Assembly (NCBI GenBank): GCA_024195265.1
Contig: JAJLRJ010000010.1
Coordinates: forward strand, 2,004,481-2,068,480
Direction: 5' to 3'
Length of the DNA stretch: 64,000 nucleotides
Source: Dendrophyllia cribrosa
Taxonomy: Eukaryota > Cnidaria > Anthozoa > Scleractinia > Dendrophylliidae
Part shown: piece by piece, positions 44,698 to 54,892 of the stretch
Position numbering within the stretch: position 1 is the first letter of the stretch
Layout: the number at the start of each line of letters is the position of its first letter
Made by a program: the position numbers and the translations under genes
The notes under the pieces: generated by a model
Told to the model about the DNA's origin: nothing
Database searches by the model: none
The model's input: the letters and a program-made list of their open reading frames with translations, nothing else

Positions 44698-45703
44698 GAG
44701 CAGCGAGCCGACGCGAGCGAAAGCGAAATATGAAGGCGTTACCACTTGAGTACGCGCGTCAAAGCTAGGCTAATTGCTATTTGCGATGCTAATTGCGCAT
44801 CATCTATTGCGCATGAAATCGAGGCGAGTGGTCAGCCAGTCCAAAATCGCATGGCATGCAGCCCAATTTCTCCCACAATCCTCTGCGCGCAGTCCGATAC
44901 CCGACCAGATTAGATAGCGTTCTCCTGTCGTCGAACGCAACAACAGTTTTTTGAGGGCATTTTGTAGTGATATAACAACCCTTTGTGAATATCACTCTCC
45001 ATTTTTGCATATTAATTAGTGCGGTTGAGCGCAGAAAACCTTTTAGCGAGAAAAATAGAAACCGACGAGTAAAAATCACCAGCCGTATTACACAACGTTT
45101 TGCCGAATAAATTGTATTATACGACACCATCCTCTCCCAAATCGATGTTTTCCCTAGCGCGCGGTCAAAAGAGTTTAATATAAGTGTCATATTTGCACTC
45201 GTTTTGGTGCGTATTCGCACTCCAAAATGAAAACTTTCCACTTTTACATATTAATACGGTTGAACACAGAAAAACTCAATTAAAGATAATCTGCAAATGT
45301 CAGAATTTTAAAGTTCCTTTATCTGAGTTTTAGCATACGAACAGGTTTATAATGAATGACAAACCCTTTTCGAAATTCTGTCTTCCTTCTAACGGGATGG
45401 TCTGGTTGTAACAAACAGACAGCTGTTTTAATTTTCTTATTTTTACTAAGATAACGTGGAAATGGAGTCTTTCGTGAAAGATCATGAAAAAGACCAGTGA
45501 TATAGGGCTGATTCGTGAATTAAATTTATTTATCAATGGTAAAAAAAAACACGGAATAATTAAATTCTTCCCCTGCTTCGATCAATAAGTCTGTCCGGGG
45601 AAACCATGACGACAGCATGGACGACGACGACCGGAAGTGAGATTCACGCGATTTTCCCGCGAATTCCGTCGTCGTCCTCTCGTCGACGACGACCAAGCCA
45701 GTA

Positions 45704-45896
45704 GTGTCGGTACCAAATCTGCGCCATCTTGAAACGTCACAATAGTATCCAGTATGCTTAGCGCGTCGTCTAGGCGGAACGAATCGAGAAAAGTGTCGGT
45801 ACCAAATCTGCGCCATCTTGAAACGTCACAATAGTATCCAGCATGCTTAGCGCGTCGTCAAACGTCACAATAGTATCCCGCATGCTTAGCGCGTGT
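45704..45896. repeat. Tandem repeat (agtgtcggtaccaaatctgc)
   Basis: Two full ~88-bp-spaced units (gtcggtaccaaatctgcgcc, atcttgaaacgtcacaatag, tatccag.atgcttagcgcg) and one partial unit. The CG-rich cgtcgtcgtc words around it are private to copy A. Confidence 0.8.
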
Positions 45897-45918
45897 TTTG
45901 AACCAGAAACACGCCTGA

Positions 45919-46082
45919 AATAGCCCATTTCCGATATATTAAAATTCATACTTGGCTCCGAGGCTTGGGGGAATAAAACAAAACACATTGAGGTTCAGCG
46001 TTGAATTATTCATTTCTTTTGTTTTATTCCCCAAGCCTCGGAGCCAAGTATGAATTTTAATATATCGGAAATGGGCTATTGA
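45919..46082. mobile_element. Foldback element (aatagcccatttccgatata)
   Basis: Arms of ~60 bp (aatagcccatttccgatata, ttaaaattcatacttggctc, cgaggcttgggg) are near-perfect inverted copies. Termini match the 21913-22111 element. Confidence 0.9.
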
Positions 46083-46876
46083 AACGCGAATGCCATGTCA
46101 CGACGAGGTACCTAAGGAGACGCACTTTAATCTGTGATTACTTCTAGTATGTAAAAATATATCGAATCTTTAGCAGTGAAACGTTTCATTTTGTAACTTT
46201 TTTGCACATGCGATTATTTAGACTCACTTACGGCCAAATACAATTTTTTTGCCAACTCTTGTAATTAATTGTGTATCGTGTTTATTTTTAGGAATCCAAA
46301 CTTTGTATGGAATTCCGAACACAATATACTAATGTGCCGGGAACTCGGCCAAACACTCGGACTCGGCCATTTCATACAGCGCGAACTTTCGATATTCTCC
46401 ATGGGGGAAAAAATCAGGATTTTTTGGCTCGAACAGGTCAAACAAAACTGGAAATTCTTCGTCGTTATTAAAGTTTAATCCAAGGCTCAAAAAAAGAAGC
46501 TCACTCATGTCCTTAAACGATGTCATCTTAAGCGAGACGTTTTCAACAAGCCAAGTCGAAATAAGTCGTCGTCGTCTACCTGCCGGCCGCATCTTAAGTT
46601 TTCATTTTCCCACCGAAACCGACGTCCTCAGTCCAGTCCTCCCGCGGTCTATAGACGTCGTCGTCGTCTCGTTCGTCGTGGATCTTAAGTTCTCTAGTAA
46701 AAAAGAAATAAATACTTTCTCGTTTCACAGACTCACAAAATTCAACAACGTTCTTACAATATAACCTCGCTTGTTCCAAATTACGGCAAAGTGTAAACTG
46801 TTAATGACTAAAACCATTATTTGTTATACCTGTCTTCTTTAGGCAGGTATTAGAAAATGCGACAAAGTGTACACTT

Positions 46877-47119
46877 AGGTACCGTTCGCACTAGCTGACA
46901 AAATTTATTTGGCGCTACCAAAAATCTCGACAAATTTTGTCTCCGCTTGACAAAAATTTGTCGTGCTTCGAGGCAGGACGACGGCTCCTATGAAGTTTGG
47001 TGCGGCTTGACAAAATTTGGTGGGAAAAAAAAATCATCGTCCGCACTTGTAGAACCGAAATTATGACATATATTTTTTCAAAATGAACAAAAATTCGCCC
47101 AGTGCGTACGGGCCCCTAA
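46877..47119. mobile_element. MITE splitting a ~75-bp direct duplication
   Basis: Ends taggtaccgttcgcacta and (inverted) ttaggggcccgtacgcact are imperfect inverted repeats. On both sides lies taatgactaaaaccattatt, tgttatacctgtct.ctttag, gcaggtattagaaa, so a direct repeat of host sequence brackets the element. Copy C has one copy of that host sequence near 61880. Confidence 0.6.
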
Positions 47120-47347
47120 TGACTAAAACCATTATTTGTTATACCTGTCTACTTTAGGCAGGTATTAGAAATTACGACAAAGTGTACACTGTTAATGACT
47201 AAAACCAATGCGACGTTATTGCAATCAGTTATACGTGTAAAAAAAAAAAAATGAAAAATCTATCGGTAAAATTCGCAAAGGAGCATCGTGTGTTGTCGAT
47301 GTTGCCAAACCGAAAAAAATTCAAACGGCTTCCTTACGCACAATAAG

Positions 47348-48258
47348 CAGGGGCGGATCCAGGGGGGGGTGGATTGGGTGGCTAGCCACCCCTCTTTAGA
47401 CCATCGGCAGGGGTTTCATTAAGGGCCGGGCAGTCGGGCAACGGGCAAATTGACCGGCTGTGAACACAATTTTGCCCGGCTGCTTTGAACATCTAAACCT
47501 TATTTTTGTCACCAACAAGTTAAATAATTTACCAACTTGGCCTTTTTAATGTGTGTTCTAAAAAATAAAGCATATTTCAACTTAAAAAACAACGAGGTAG
47601 TTGCTTATTTACCTCCCGTTGCTCCCTGTACAGAAGAAACGAGTGAAACAACTGAAATCGCCCTACAATGCATTGCCAGCTTAGTGCTCTGCATTATGTT
47701 CTGCATGATGTCACTGAGTTGCAAACAAGTTCCATGTGTGTTATGGTGACCGGAAAAAGGTCAGAACGGTCAATTAAACAATATTTTTGTACTCAACTTG
47801 ATAACTTGATGTCCATGACTACAGATATCTGTATTCAGTTGATTGAACAAACAAAACACAATGTTTCAAGCAACAGTAAGATGCTTAAGTTCGTGCTTCA
47901 AAATGCAGGAAAATGCATCTCCGGGAGACTAAAATTTAAAAATTTCCCCGGGGGGGCATGCCCCCGGACCCACCTAGAGAGAATGGGCCTTCGGCCCTTC
48001 CAATCATTTGTCCACCTGCACAAACTCATTGCCCTCCTGTTCCAAATCTTAATGGACCTTAATGAAATCCCTGCATCGGTTTTAACAGTTTGTTATGTTT
48101 TATAATATTTTATCGCAGATTTTTATTGTCAAATGTTTTACCAAATCTTTACTTATTCGACTTCTTTTTAATTGCAACTGAATTAAAAAAAAAAACAATT
48201 ATAGACTTAGGCATATACCCGTAGCCACCCCCCATAAAAAATCCTGGATCCGCCCCTG
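47348..48258 (+). mobile_element. hAT-like non-autonomous element, full copy (911 bp)
   Basis: Ends caggggcggatccagg and cctggatccgcccctg are the classic hAT terminus, flanked by caataag on both sides (47341-47347, 48259-48265). Copy C at about 62190 reads cacaataaggtaacagc uninterrupted: an empty site. It contains ggggcatgcccccggaccc and gggccttcggcccttccaat, also seen in 28138-28748. ORFs inside (70 and 145 codons) have no transposase motifs. Confidence 0.85.
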
Positions 48259-48498
48259 CAATAAGGAAACGGCTTTCGAGGAATACTACGGAATATTCAA
48301 ACAGCTATATCGAAAAACAGTTTGACAAGTGAGGGACGTATTGACCAATTAACTGTTTTTCAGTTTTTCTTGCGCGTGATGCTTTGCATACCAGATGGTT
48401 ATTCCACCTAATGTTAGCGTAAATAGAGCCGCGCTTGCTCTTAAGACAGAAGTTCGATTTCTAGGAAGAGAAATAGAGCTACCGGGAAAACGGCAAAA

Positions 48499-49458
48499 AT
48501 GAACGCAACGATGAATGGATCGAGCTGCTCCAGCCTGATTAATCCTACAGCAAACAAAATCGGTCAAACCATTGCTTACTCCCTGATCCTTGTTTTTTCG
48601 CTGGTCGGGAATTCCTTCATTGGGTTGACTGTTTATAAAACGCAAACATTGAGAAAACCGATCAATTATTTCATCGTGAACATGGCAATGTCCGATCTGC
48701 TGTATCCAATATTCTGGTTCCCGTCTAGACTATCATGGTTTTACACGAACTCCTGGCTTATCAGTGGTCCTCTTGGCCAGGATTTGTGTAAACTGGTCCC
48801 CTTCTTATCAGATACGTCACTTCTTGTGTCTGTTCAGAGCCTGGTTCTGATAGCAGTGGATCGGTTTGGAGCTGTGGTGTTTCCCCTGCGTTCTCCACTC
48901 ATCGGTTCAAAGCGGTGTCCGTACTTTATACTCGCCATGTGGATCGTCGCGTTGGTGGTCTTATCGCCATTCTTATTCGCCCTAAAACTTGTTGAATACC
49001 AAGCGGGACAACAGCAGTGCTCAAGGCAATGGAATGAAGTCTTTGGAGATTCCTCATTCAAGACAAATTACTTTCTTTCAATATTTGTTGTATTTATTTA
49101 TATTCCCATAGCCTTGCTGGTCATACTTTACTCCAGCATCGTAATTAAGCTCAAGTTACAGAATATTCCAGGCGAGCAATCGGTCAACGCTAACGAACAA
49201 CGACAAAAAATGAATAGAAACGTGCTTAAAATGGCCATTGCTATCTTGTTAGTTTTTATATTATGCTGGGCACCCGACACTGTTATTATACTGCTTGTTT
49301 ATTTTGCACGGGTCAGATACTCTTGTGAGCTAGTACTTTATAGAAATGTCACCCTCGTTGTGGCTAGCGCAAATTGTGCCATAAACCCGTTTATCTGTTT
49401 CATTTTCAGTGGAAACTATCGTCAAGGTCTTAAAAGACTCTTGAAGTGTGTCAGGTAA
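48499..49458 (+). CDS. Class A (rhodopsin-family) G-protein-coupled receptor 1
   Basis: Intronless, 319 aa. Seven membrane segments at about 25-47, 57-79, 97-121, 141-163, 191-214, 243-267 and 283-304. Family marks: GNS (38-40) in TM1, NMAMSD (61-66) in TM2, Cys97 and Cys174 for the TM3-ECL2 disulfide, DRF (121-123) for DRY, CWAP (256-259) in TM6 and NPFIC (296-300) for NPxxY. N-glycosylation sites near the start (NAT, NGS). The ATG follows gggaaaacggcaaaa, conserved before GPCR-2. Such receptors signal from the plasma membrane through G proteins; the ligand is unknown, though the sequence looks like cnidarian peptide/amine-type orphan receptors. aataaa at about 49703 is a probable poly(A) signal. 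Paralogue at 62415-63383. Confidence 0.9.
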   Translation: MNATMNGSSCSSLINPTANKIGQTIAYSLILVFSLVGNSFIGLTVYKTQTLRKPINYFIVNMAMSDLLYPIFWFPSRLSWFYTNSWLISGPLGQDLCKLVPFLSDTSLLVSVQSLVLIAVDRFGAVVFPLRSPLIGSKRCPYFILAMWIVALVVLSPFLFALKLVEYQAGQQQCSRQWNEVFGDSSFKTNYFLSIFVVFIYIPIALLVILYSSIVIKLKLQNIPGEQSVNANEQRQKMNRNVLKMAIAILLVFILCWAPDTVIILLVYFARVRYSCELVLYRNVTLVVASANCAINPFICFIFSGNYRQGLKRLLKCVR

Positions 49459-50436
49459 TTGTAGACTCAGTAAACCATTATGACTCATTATAACATTCAA
49501 TATTGCGCCTTAAAACATTGTGAGCGCCTTAAAACATTGTTATCGTCTCTAAAAACTAACCTAAACTAAAATGTAGATCAAAGAAACGATTGTAATTACG
49601 TATACAAATATCCAGAAAAAGATCAAAAAACATTTTTAAAATGTTAAACTTTAACAGATGATGCTTTTCTTTAGACCTAGAAAGTGTAAATTTGTAGAAT
49701 TTTGAATAAAGCGTAAGAAATTGTAAATATACTAAGTGTATATTGTCGTGTCATGTCATTTTGTGATCTTTGCTTATCGTTCGCGCTTCAGGTTCCCCAG
49801 GTACTGTTTTCCATACCGTTTTAGTGCCTTTCTAGAATACTTTGTAAATGCTAATAAAGTTTGATCATTTTAGATCATTTAGCTGAATATTTCAGCCGCA
49901 GAAAATTTTACGAAAGGAAATCTTGTCTCTCAAATTAGCTCGCTGTTTTCTCTTTTCTGAAAATCCCAACTGACCTTATTTCATAAGCAAAACCACATAT
50001 TTTATCTCTCTGAAAACAAAAGGCGTTGGATGTTTCGATGTTACGAAAGTGTGAGGCGACATTTCACAATAGAAAGCTCTGGTTTTTAGTCTCATCAATT
50101 CAGGAATTTTTAAGGCGACTAAACGGGCTTCCGAACAGATATTTAACCCAAACGATTCGTTGGGTGTGCCTGTCATCTTGTGTGGTTTTAATAAATGATC
50201 TCATCCGCTGTCAATATTAGAAAGGTGTTCCTTTGAATCAAGGCTAATACCAAACATATCTTCTGAATTACGAAAAGTCTCTATCAGAATACAGAAGCCA
50301 TCAACAAAAAACTAATTATTGCCGATGAATGGGGTTAGTTTCTAGAGAAACTGTGGTGCTGCGTCGGTGGGGGGATGAAACACGAGAATTTAGTTTTATC
50401 GACTGAGTCGATAAGGTAAATTGACCACCGTAAAAA

Positions 50437-50485
50437 GATTCAAATAGCTGACGTTTCGAGCGCTAGCCCTTCGTCGGAGCGAATC
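50437..50485 (-). ncRNA. Hammerhead-ribozyme-like motif, left Penelope arm
   Basis: Mirror copy of the motif at 54358-54406, same bases. See that entry for the fold. Confidence 0.55.
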
Positions 50486-50575
50486 AAGGAATTGTGGGTA
50501 GTGTGTGGTTTTATATAGTAAGCGGTGGAGCTACGCTATTGGTGGAAATTTGGTGACGTGAAAAACAAATGTAGA

Positions 50576-52420
50576 TTAGTTGAATGAAAAGCGTTCGTTG
50601 ATTCCGTGGGGTTTGAGAGTGCCGATTTGAAAGATGATTTTTTGTTCTAGGTTTTTACGGCTTTCTGTGTTACCCTGGTGTAGGGAAAGGCCGCAGATTG
50701 TCATGTGTTGTTTAGAATGGTTAGTAAGATTAAAATGGCGCGCGACTGGTTTGGATGCGTCTTTGTCATTTTTTTCAACGTCTCGGAGATGTTCACGAAA
50801 ACGGTCGCCCAGTCTTCTCCCTGTTTCGCCAATGTATATCTTTTTGCAAAAAGTACATGTTATGCAGTAGATAACATTTACGGAGGTGCATGTAAAACGA
50901 TCAGTGATTTTAATAGATCGTTTGGGTCCTGTTATTTTGTCCGCGTTGTGAATGAAAGGACAAGTGTTACATCGTGTGCGTGTGCATTTGAAAGTTCCCG
51001 GTACATCGTCAGATTTCAGTGCGCTCGTAACTAGAAAGTTGCCAATGTTTTTGTCACGTTTGAATGAAATTAGTGGGGGTTGTGAAAAAATTCTGCCTGT
51101 TTCGGGGTCGTTTTGGAGTAATTTGAAATTTTTTAAAATGATGCTTTTGACTGTGTTGTTGTGTGGGTGGAAAGTGAGGGTGAATGGAATTCTCTCGTTC
51201 TCTTCCTTCTGTGGCGTTTGTAGTGCTGATTGTCTGTCGATCTGTTGTGCACGTTGTTGGCCCGTATTAACAACAGAGTCAGGGTACCCACGTTTCTTGA
51301 AAAACTGGCACATTTCTTCTGATTTGTTGGAAAAATCAGAGTCATCACTACATAGACGTCGAAGTCTGAGAAATTGAGAATACGGAATGGCGTTTTTAAC
51401 GTGCGATGGATGTGAGGATGAATGTAACAGATAACTGTGGGAATCTGTAGGTTTGTAGTGCACACTTGTGGATAAACTGTTACCGTTGATTGAAATATTA
51501 ATGTCAAGAAAAGCGACTGAGGTTTCGGAAATTTCCCAGGTATATTTTAGAGCGGGATGAAAAGTATTGACAGAAGTTATGAATTGATTAAGTTCCTCTT
51601 TACTGGAAGAGGTAGCGCCAATGCAATCATCGATGTAGCGGCCGTAGAGTTCGGGTTTGGTTCCGTGGTACTGATTAAAAAATTTGTCTTCGATGTGGCC
51701 TACAAAAAGGTTAGCGTAGCTTGGTCCCATTTTGGTGCCCATGGCGACTCCATTTACTTGTTTGTAGTAGTTTTGGGAAAATGAAAAACAGTTAAGTGTC
51801 AAAACTAATTCGGCTAAGCGGAGCAGTGTTTCTGAGCTTGGGTTTTGAATGGAGCGCTGGTCGAAAAAATATTTTAGTGCTTGAAGTCCTTCGTCATTGG
51901 GGATGACGGTATATAAAGAGGTAATGTCCATAGTGAAAATTAATTTGTTTTCGCTGGGAAAACTGAAATCCCGGAAAATTTCGAGTGCGTGATTGGTGTC
52001 CTTAATGTACGAGGGTAGTGATTTGACAATGGGGGCCATGATTTTGTCTAAATAGCTAGAAATTAGTTCGGTAGGACAGCTACAAGCGGAAACAATTGGT
52101 CGGCCCGGATTGTTTGGTTTATGAATTTTAGGTTTGAAATAAACGCGTGAGGTTCTAGGAGTAGTGATGATGAGATTGTTGGCGGTAACTGGTAATTGTT
52201 GTTTAGTAATGAGGTCTTGGATAGTTTCTTTGACAATTTTTTGGTTGGTAGAAGTGAGATCTTTATCAACTTTGGCATAGAAAGCGGTGTCAGAAAGTTG
52301 CCGAAAAGTCTCTTGTCGGTAAAGGTCGGTCCGCCAAACAACTACCGCCCCGCCTTTGTCGGCCGCTTTGATAACAATGTCGCGTCGTTTGCTAAGACTT
52401 TTGAGCGCTGCCCATTTCAA
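50576..52420 (-). CDS. Penelope-like reverse transcriptase with GIY-YIG endonuclease (5'-truncated), left arm
   Basis: 614 codons, open to the dimer junction; the apparent start is a TTG at the junction and the true N-terminus is missing. Domains: RT fingers (IKAADKGGAVVVW, ~17-29), RT motif A (FTMDITSLYT, Asp ~165), motif B (VNGVAMGTKMGPSYANLF), motif C (YIDD, ~262-265), motif D/E (VAFLDINISI), a Cys-rich link (CTRTRCNTCPF), then GIY-YIG endonuclease (VIYCITC...KKIYIGETGR, then RFREH, ~514-600). The catalytic residues look intact. These proteins copy their RNA at a nicked target. The intact frame suggests recent insertion. Confidence 0.95.
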   Translation of the reverse strand: MKWAALKSLSKRRDIVIKAADKGGAVVVWRTDLYRQETFRQLSDTAFYAKVDKDLTSTNQKIVKETIQDLITKQQLPVTANNLIITTPRTSRVYFKPKIHKPNNPGRPIVSACSCPTELISSYLDKIMAPIVKSLPSYIKDTNHALEIFRDFSFPSENKLIFTMDITSLYTVIPNDEGLQALKYFFDQRSIQNPSSETLLRLAELVLTLNCFSFSQNYYKQVNGVAMGTKMGPSYANLFVGHIEDKFFNQYHGTKPELYGRYIDDCIGATSSSKEELNQFITSVNTFHPALKYTWEISETSVAFLDINISINGNSLSTSVHYKPTDSHSYLLHSSSHPSHVKNAIPYSQFLRLRRLCSDDSDFSNKSEEMCQFFKKRGYPDSVVNTGQQRAQQIDRQSALQTPQKEENERIPFTLTFHPHNNTVKSIILKNFKLLQNDPETGRIFSQPPLISFKRDKNIGNFLVTSALKSDDVPGTFKCTRTRCNTCPFIHNADKITGPKRSIKITDRFTCTSVNVIYCITCTFCKKIYIGETGRRLGDRFREHLRDVEKNDKDASKPVARHFNLTNHSKQHMTICGLSLHQGNTESRKNLEQKIIFQIGTLKPHGINERFSFN

Positions 52421-54267
52421 CAGGAGAATGGGCAGCGCTCAAAAGTCTTAGCAAACGACGCGACATTGTTATCAAAGCGGCCGACAAAGGCGGGGCGGTA
52501 GTTGTTTGGCGGACCGACCTTTACCGACAAGAGGCTTTTCGGCAACTTTCTGACACCGCTTTCTATGCCAAAGTTGATAAAGATCTCACTTCTACCAACC
52601 AAAAAATTGTCAAAGAAACTATCCAAGACCTCATTACTAAACAACAATTACCAGTTACCGCCAACAATCTCATCATCACTACTCCTAGAACCTCACGCGT
52701 TTATTTCAAACCTAAAATTCATAAACCAAACAATCCGGGCCGACCAATTGTTTCCGCTTGTAGCTGTCCTACCGAACTAATTTCTAGCTATTTAGACAAA
52801 ATCATGGCCCCCATTGTCAAATCACTACCCTCGTACATTAAGGACACCAATCACGCACTCGAAATTTTCCGGGATTTCAGTTTTCCCAGCGAAAACAAAT
52901 TAATTTTCACTATGGACATTACCTCTTTATATACCGTCATCCCCAATGACGAAGGACTTCAAGCACTAAAATATTTTTTCGACCAGCGCTCCATTCAAAA
53001 CCCAAGCTCAGAAACACTGCTCCGCTTAGCCGAATTAGTTTTGACACTTAACTGTTTTTCATTTTCCCAAAACTACTACAAACAAGTAAATGGAGTCGCC
53101 ATGGGCACCAAAATGGGACCAAGCTACGCTAACCTTTTTGTAGGCCACATCGAAGACAAATTTTTTAATCAGTACCACGGAACCAAACCCGAACTCTACG
53201 GCCGCTACATCGATGATTGCATTGGCGCTACCTCTTCCAGTAAAGAGGAACTTAATCAATTCATAACTTCTGTCAATACTTTTCATCCCGCTCTAAAATA
53301 TACCTGGGAAATTTCCGAAACCTCAGTCGCTTTTCTTGACATTAATATTTCAATCAACGGTAACAGTTTATCCACAAGTGTGCACTACAAACCTACAGAT
53401 TCCCACAGTTATCTGTTACATTCATCCTCACATCCATCGCACGTTAAAAACGCCATTCCGTATTCTCAATTTCTCAGACTTCGACGTCTATGTAGTGATG
53501 ACTCTGATTTTTCCAACAAATCAGAAGAAATGTGCCAGTTTTTCAAGAAACGTGGGTACCCTGACTCTGTTGTTAATACGGGCCAACAACGTGCACAACA
53601 GATCGACAGACAATCAGCACTACAAACGCCACAGAAGGAAGAGAACGAGAGAATTCCATTCACCCTCACTTTCCACCCACACAACAACACAGTCAAAAGC
53701 ATCATTTTAAAAAATTTCAAATTACTCCAAAACGACCCCGAAACAGGCAGAATTTTTTCACAACCCCCACTAATTTCATTCAAACGTGACAAAAACATTG
53801 GCAACTTTCTAGTTACGAGCGCACTGAAATCTGACGATGTACCGGGAACTTTCAAATGCACACGCACACGATGTAACACTTGTCCTTTCATTCACAACGC
53901 GGACAAAATAACAGGACCCAAACGATCTATTAAAATCACTGATCGTTTTACATGCACCTCCGTAAATGTTATCTACTGCATAACATGTACTTTTTGCAAA
54001 AAGATATACATTGGCGAAACAGGGAGAAGACTGGGCGACCGTTTTCGTGAACATCTCCGAGACGTTGAAAAAAATGACAAAGACGCATCCAAACCAGTCG
54101 CGCGCCATTTTAATCTTACTAACCATTCTAAACAACACATGACAATCTGCGGCCTTTCCCTACACCAGGGTAACACAGAAAGCCGTAAAAACCTAGAACA
54201 AAAAATCATCTTTCAAATCGGCACTCTCAAACCCCACGGAATCAACGAACGCTTTTCATTCAACTAA
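52405..54267 (+). CDS. Penelope-like reverse transcriptase with GIY-YIG endonuclease (5'-truncated), right arm
   Basis: The frame is open from 52405 to TAA at 54265-54267; the first in-frame ATG is 52804, but the homologous protein begins at the junction (WAALKSLSKRRDIVIKAADK from 52429). From 52804 on, the translation is identical to the left arm; one upstream residue differs (EAF instead of ETF). RT motifs A, B and C and the GIY-YIG domain are all present. No promoter for this frame is visible at the junction, so translation would need read-in. Confidence 0.93.
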   Translation, partial: ALPISTGEWAALKSLSKRRDIVIKAADKGGAVVVWRTDLYRQEAFRQLSDTAFYAKVDKDLTSTNQKIVKETIQDLITKQQLPVTANNLIITTPRTSRVYFKPKIHKPNNPGRPIVSACSCPTELISSYLDKIMAPIVKSLPSYIKDTNHALEIFRDFSFPSENKLIFTMDITSLYTVIPNDEGLQALKYFFDQRSIQNPSSETLLRLAELVLTLNCFSFSQNYYKQVNGVAMGTKMGPSYANLFVGHIEDKFFNQYHGTKPELYGRYIDDCIGATSSSKEELNQFITSVNTFHPALKYTWEISETSVAFLDINISINGNSLSTSVHYKPTDSHSYLLHSSSHPSHVKNAIPYSQFLRLRRLCSDDSDFSNKSEEMCQFFKKRGYPDSVVNTGQQRAQQIDRQSALQTPQKEENERIPFTLTFHPHNNTVKSIILKNFKLLQNDPETGRIFSQPPLISFKRDKNIGNFLVTSALKSDDVPGTFKCTRTRCNTCPFIHNADKITGPKRSIKITDRFTCTSVNVIYCITCTFCKKIYIGETGRRLGDRFREHLRDVEKNDKDASKPVARHFNLTNHSKQHMTICGLSLHQGNTESRKNLEQKIIFQIGTLKPHGINERFSFN

Positions 54268-54357
54268 TCTACATTTGTTTTTCACGTCACCAAATTTCCA
54301 CCAATAGCGTAGCTCCACCGCTTACTATATAAAACCACACACTACCCACAATTCCTT

Positions 54358-54406
54358 GATTCGCTCCGACGAAGGGCTAGCGCTCGAAACGTCAGCTATT
54401 TGAATC
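54358..54406 (+). ncRNA. Hammerhead-ribozyme-like motif, right Penelope arm
   Basis: Stem I: gattc/gaatc (54358-54362, 54402-54406) and gct/agc (54363-54365, 54394-54396) with an internal loop. Core: ccgacga (54366-54372), where active hammerheads have cugangA-type CUGANGA, so U4 is C here. Stem II: agggc/gcgctc-type pairing (54373-54385). Then gaaa, the palindromic acgt and the cleavage triplet gtc (54391-54393). Penelope-like elements are known to carry minimal type I hammerheads with very short stem III. ctatataaaacc (about 54325-54336) ~30 bp upstream looks like a TATA box. Confidence 0.55.
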
Positions 54407-54861
54407 TTTTTACGGTGGTCAATTTACCTTATCGACTCAGTCGATAAAACTAAATTCTCGTAATTATTGCCGACTTGTGCTTTAACACCAAAAATAACCG
54501 GCGTTTTTTATTAAGATCTCTGGGATCGCTGTGAGACATGTATTAATGAAAAATTAGTCGACAAAGGCTTTGATAATGCATTATTGAGAGAAGACTTAGT
54601 TGGTAGATGAATAATATTTGTTACCAATAGGCCATCGTTATTTATTGGGCTTGTAAAACTCTTCCGGTAATTGCGAGACAATGCGGCAGCAAGTCATGTA
54701 GTTAATACACAAGCTGCAAACATCTAGAATTGTTTGTTTATTTCATGTATCATTTTTCCGAATATGTCTATTAGAAGCATAACTGTTTTTTCCCCATATC
54801 GTATTTTCAGTCGACGCAAATAATAGACTCGTGTATGAACGAAGATTAAGGTAACCAAACT

Positions 54862-54892
54862 TTTTGTGTATGTGTGTGTGTGTGTGTGTGAA
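54862..54892. repeat. (tg)n microsatellite
   Basis: tgtgtatgtgtgtgtgtgtg in partial copy B; copies A and C have a shorter tttttgtgtg at this position. Confidence 0.85.

Larger units (their letters stand above)
41397..50065. repeat. Segmental duplication, copy A
   Basis: Co-linear with 56277-64000: the last intron and last exon of IFT57, the C-rich and foldback tract, the ggtcacctctattaagcggt MITE, the shared spacer (e.g. cgaacagatatttaacccaa), the GPCR gene and its 3' flank (to atgttacgaaagtgtg). Private to copy A: the hAT-like elements at 42839 and 47348, G-rich and MITE sequence at 44050-44430, and tandem repeats at 44567 and 45704. The shared stretches without genes (43259-44040, 44700-45700, 46083-46870) show no ORF with domain content. 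Confidence 0.85.
50326..54460. mobile_element. Head-to-head inverted dimer of a Penelope-like retroelement with 13-bp TSD
   Basis: taattattgccga is duplicated at 50313-50325 and 54461-54473, and copies A and C have a single site, so the 4135-bp dimer is one insertion. Arms 50383-52416 and 52427-54460 are inverted copies around a 10-bp spacer (tcaacaggag, 52417-52426). The only difference I noticed is one base (Thr/Ala codon near 52309/52534). The extra 57 bp at 50326-50382 continue the 3' tail of the left element and match the remnant at 12960-13160; the right element lacks them. Both elements are 5'-truncated at the same point. Inverted, 5'-truncated partners are known for Penelope-like elements. 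Confidence 0.92.

Noticed and set aside
44804..45241. 145-codon minus-strand ORF, with a shorter relative at 60704-60991
   Set aside because: Its similarity between copies comes from the segmental duplication; frames are not conserved end to end and no domain is visible.
48349..48645. 98-codon minus-strand ORF overlapping the GPCR-1 start
   Set aside because: Antisense shadow of the receptor and its leader; no domain.
52502..52780. 92-codon ORF in the Penelope arms (and its mirror at 52063-52341)
   Set aside because: Shadow frame of the reverse transcriptase; the true frame is open across it.
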